A stretch of DNA of 23,389 nt. It comes from CAYFSC01 sp964345695. GTDB lineage: Bacteria > Bacteroidota > Rhodothermia > Rhodothermales > Salinibacteraceae. The stretch lies in contig CAYFSC010000030.1 in NCBI GenBank assembly GCA_964345695.1, positions 1 to 23,389 on the forward strand. The letters are read 5' to 3'. Below are positions 22,065-23,389 of the stretch, piece after piece. Position 1 is the stretch's first letter, and each line of letters starts with the position of its first letter. Under the pieces are notes generated by a model. The model had not been told where the DNA came from. It saw only the letters and a program-made list of their open reading frames with translations, and searched no databases. The position numbers and the translations under genes are program-made.

Positions 22065-23389
22065 ATGATCGCATGGGGCTTCTTTTTGGTGTACCTGGCG
22101 GCGGTGAGCGTCGCGGCGTTCGTCGGGATCCAGAAGGTATCGGGGTTTGCCTCGTTCTCGGTGGGAAGCCGGGAGGTGAGCCCCGTGTTCGTCGGTCTGT
22201 CGCTCGCGGCCAATCTGACGAGCGCAGCGACCTTCGTCATCAATCCCGGGCTGATCTACCTCTACGGAATCAGCGGCATGATCGGGTATGCCGTGGCACT
22301 GCCGCTGGGCGTATTCGTGGGGCTCATCGTTTTCTCGAAGGCCTTCCGCCGCGTGGGCGACAAGGTGACGGCCCTCACTGTGCCGCAATGGATCGGCGAC
22401 CGCTTCGGCGACCGGCGGCTGACGGTGTTCTTCGCCGTGGCGAGCCTCCTGCAGATCGCCTTCCTCGTGCTCATCACCGTGGGCATCACGCGCGTCCTGT
22501 CGAGCGTGCTGGAAGTGCCGATGCTCGTCGCCATGGCCATGACGATCGGCATTCCGCTCGTCTACATCATGTTCGGCGGCGCGAGCGCGCACACGCTGAC
22601 GAACGCGGCGCAGGCCATCCTGATGATCGTGGTTGCCGTCCTGCTCCTCGGCTCCGGCGCTCACTATTTTGCGGACGGCATCGGCGGCTTCCTCAACAAG
22701 CTCACCGCCGTCGATCCCCTGCTCGCACAGCCCACCAATCCGGAAAGCCTGCTCTTCCGCGACTGGTTTGAGGTTGCGTTCTGCAACGTCCTGATCGGCA
22801 TCGCGATCGTCAACCAGCCGCACGTGATGTCGAAGGCGCTCTACCTGGAGGATGAGTCGGACGTCAACGCCTACCTCACGACGGGCATCCTCGTGCTCGT
22901 GCTCTTCTTCGCGGTGATTGCCGTCGGCCTCTACGCGCGGCTCCTGATGCCGGACGCCGGCCTGGAGCCCGACGCTGTGGTGCCGACCTACATCGTGGAG
23001 GTGTTCTCCCCCGTCGGCCGCTCGGTCATCCTCATCGGCCTCGTGGCCGCGGGCTTCTCGACGATGGAGGGCCTGCTCGTCGCGCTCTCCACGATCTTCT
23101 CGAACGACATCTTCCGCCCGCTCGCCAAACGGCACGGCGAGTACACGGACGCCGAGATCGACGACCATGCCGTCCGCTACAGCCGGTACTTCCTCGCCGG
23201 CCTCGTCCCGGTCGTCGCGCTCATCTCGTACGGGCAGATTTACAATCCCGAGCTGTCGGTCGCCATCTTCGGGCAGAACGGCGTCTATGCGCTTTTCTCG
23301 GCCACCTTCGTGCCGATCCTCTTCGGCATCTTTTCGGACCGCATGACGAAGGGCGCCGTCCTCGCTGCCGCCGTCACGGCCCTCGTCGT
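22065..23389 (+). CDS. SSS-family sodium/solute symporter (3' partial)
   Basis: The frame runs from ATG 22065 to the window edge without a stop (441 codons), covering most of a protein that is usually 480-600 residues. It is strongly hydrophobic, with about ten membrane segments visible. SSS (SLC5) features include a first helix starting MIAWGFFLVYLAAVSVAAFVG, then GSREVSPVFVGLSLAANLTS with the sodium-site-like region, WIGDRFGDRRL, and the VAAGFSTMEGLLVALSTIFSND segment containing the Ser/Thr-rich sodium-coordinating helix. It couples sodium entry to uptake of an unidentified solute (sugars, amino acids, carboxylates and osmolytes are all family substrates). It follows the KAS III-like gene by 99 bases, most of it the inverted octamer array. 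Confidence 0.9.
   Translation, partial: MIAWGFFLVYLAAVSVAAFVGIQKVSGFASFSVGSREVSPVFVGLSLAANLTSAATFVINPGLIYLYGISGMIGYAVALPLGVFVGLIVFSKAFRRVGDKVTALTVPQWIGDRFGDRRLTVFFAVASLLQIAFLVLITVGITRVLSSVLEVPMLVAMAMTIGIPLVYIMFGGASAHTLTNAAQAILMIVVAVLLLGSGAHYFADGIGGFLNKLTAVDPLLAQPTNPESLLFRDWFEVAFCNVLIGIAIVNQPHVMSKALYLEDESDVNAYLTTGILVLVLFFAVIAVGLYARLLMPDAGLEPDAVVPTYIVEVFSPVGRSVILIGLVAAGFSTMEGLLVALSTIFSNDIFRPLAKRHGEYTDAEIDDHAVRYSRYFLAGLVPVVALISYGQIYNPELSVAIFGQNGVYALFSATFVPILFGIFSDRMTKGAVLAAAVTALV

Noticed and set aside
20697..23168. 823-codon minus-strand open frame across the KAS III-like gene and symporter
   Set aside because: It crosses two real genes and two repeat arrays, and has charged repetitive composition with no recognisable fold.

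Overview
The window is 23,389 bases of GC-rich bacterial chromosome with two 100-N scaffold gaps (1731-1830 and 5645-5744). The gene repertoire, the acidic low-complexity linkers in several proteins, and an outer-membrane TonB-dependent receptor with a carboxypeptidase-like N-terminal domain suggest Rhodothermota, perhaps a Salinibacter-like halophile. That placement is inference from gene content; there is no rRNA or other taxonomic marker here. I see no tRNA, rRNA, CRISPR, insertion sequence or phage gene.

Layout. 1-576 (-): start of a polytopic membrane protein running off the left edge. 941-2769 (+): a large protein of unknown function with a repetitive acidic linker interrupted by gap 1. 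3090-6778 (+): acyl-CoA and transport genes, namely a propionyl-CoA carboxylase beta subunit (pccB), an EamA/DMT permease and an acyl-CoA thioesterase II (tesB). 13626 down to 6799 (-): a complete phosphate-acquisition cluster transcribed phoB, pstS, pstC, pstA, pstB, phoU, then a purple-acid-phosphatase-type phosphoesterase; no phoR kinase is present. 16456 down to 14095 (-): phaR, a phasin and a patatin-like hydrolase, which together look like a polyhydroxyalkanoate (PHA) granule module. 16726-17229 (+): a GbsR/MarR-type regulator divergent from phaR. 17454-19928 (+): a TonB-dependent receptor. 20020-20775 and 20952-21965 (+): a FabG/PhaB-type reductase and an unusual ketoacyl synthase III-like protein. 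22065 to the right edge (+): an SSS-family symporter, 3' partial.

How the genes may work together. The Pho cluster senses and imports phosphate and hydrolyses phosphoesters. PHA storage is a common response to nutrient limitation, so the PHA module directly upstream on the same strand is a plausible functional neighbour. PhaR should control phasin production, phasin coats granules, and the patatin protein is a candidate granule depolymerase, by analogy with the patatin-like depolymerase described for the haloarchaeon Haloferax mediterranei. The FabG/PhaB-type reductase and tesB could feed or drain hydroxyacyl-CoA pools, but no PHA synthase is in the window.

Most interesting non-coding features. 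(1) Degenerate 7-bp and 8-bp tandem repeat arrays lie at gene 3' ends, each locus with its own consensus, and two loci carry the same unit in inverted arms that could fold into long hairpins. The arrays usually begin within a base of a stop codon, and one supplies the stop codon itself. (2) The phaR upstream region holds two copies of an operator-like palindrome and a CTGC-N3-GCAG site matching the proteobacterial PhaR recognition pattern. (3) A pair of TTTG-N8-CAAA sites lies upstream of the TonB-dependent receptor.
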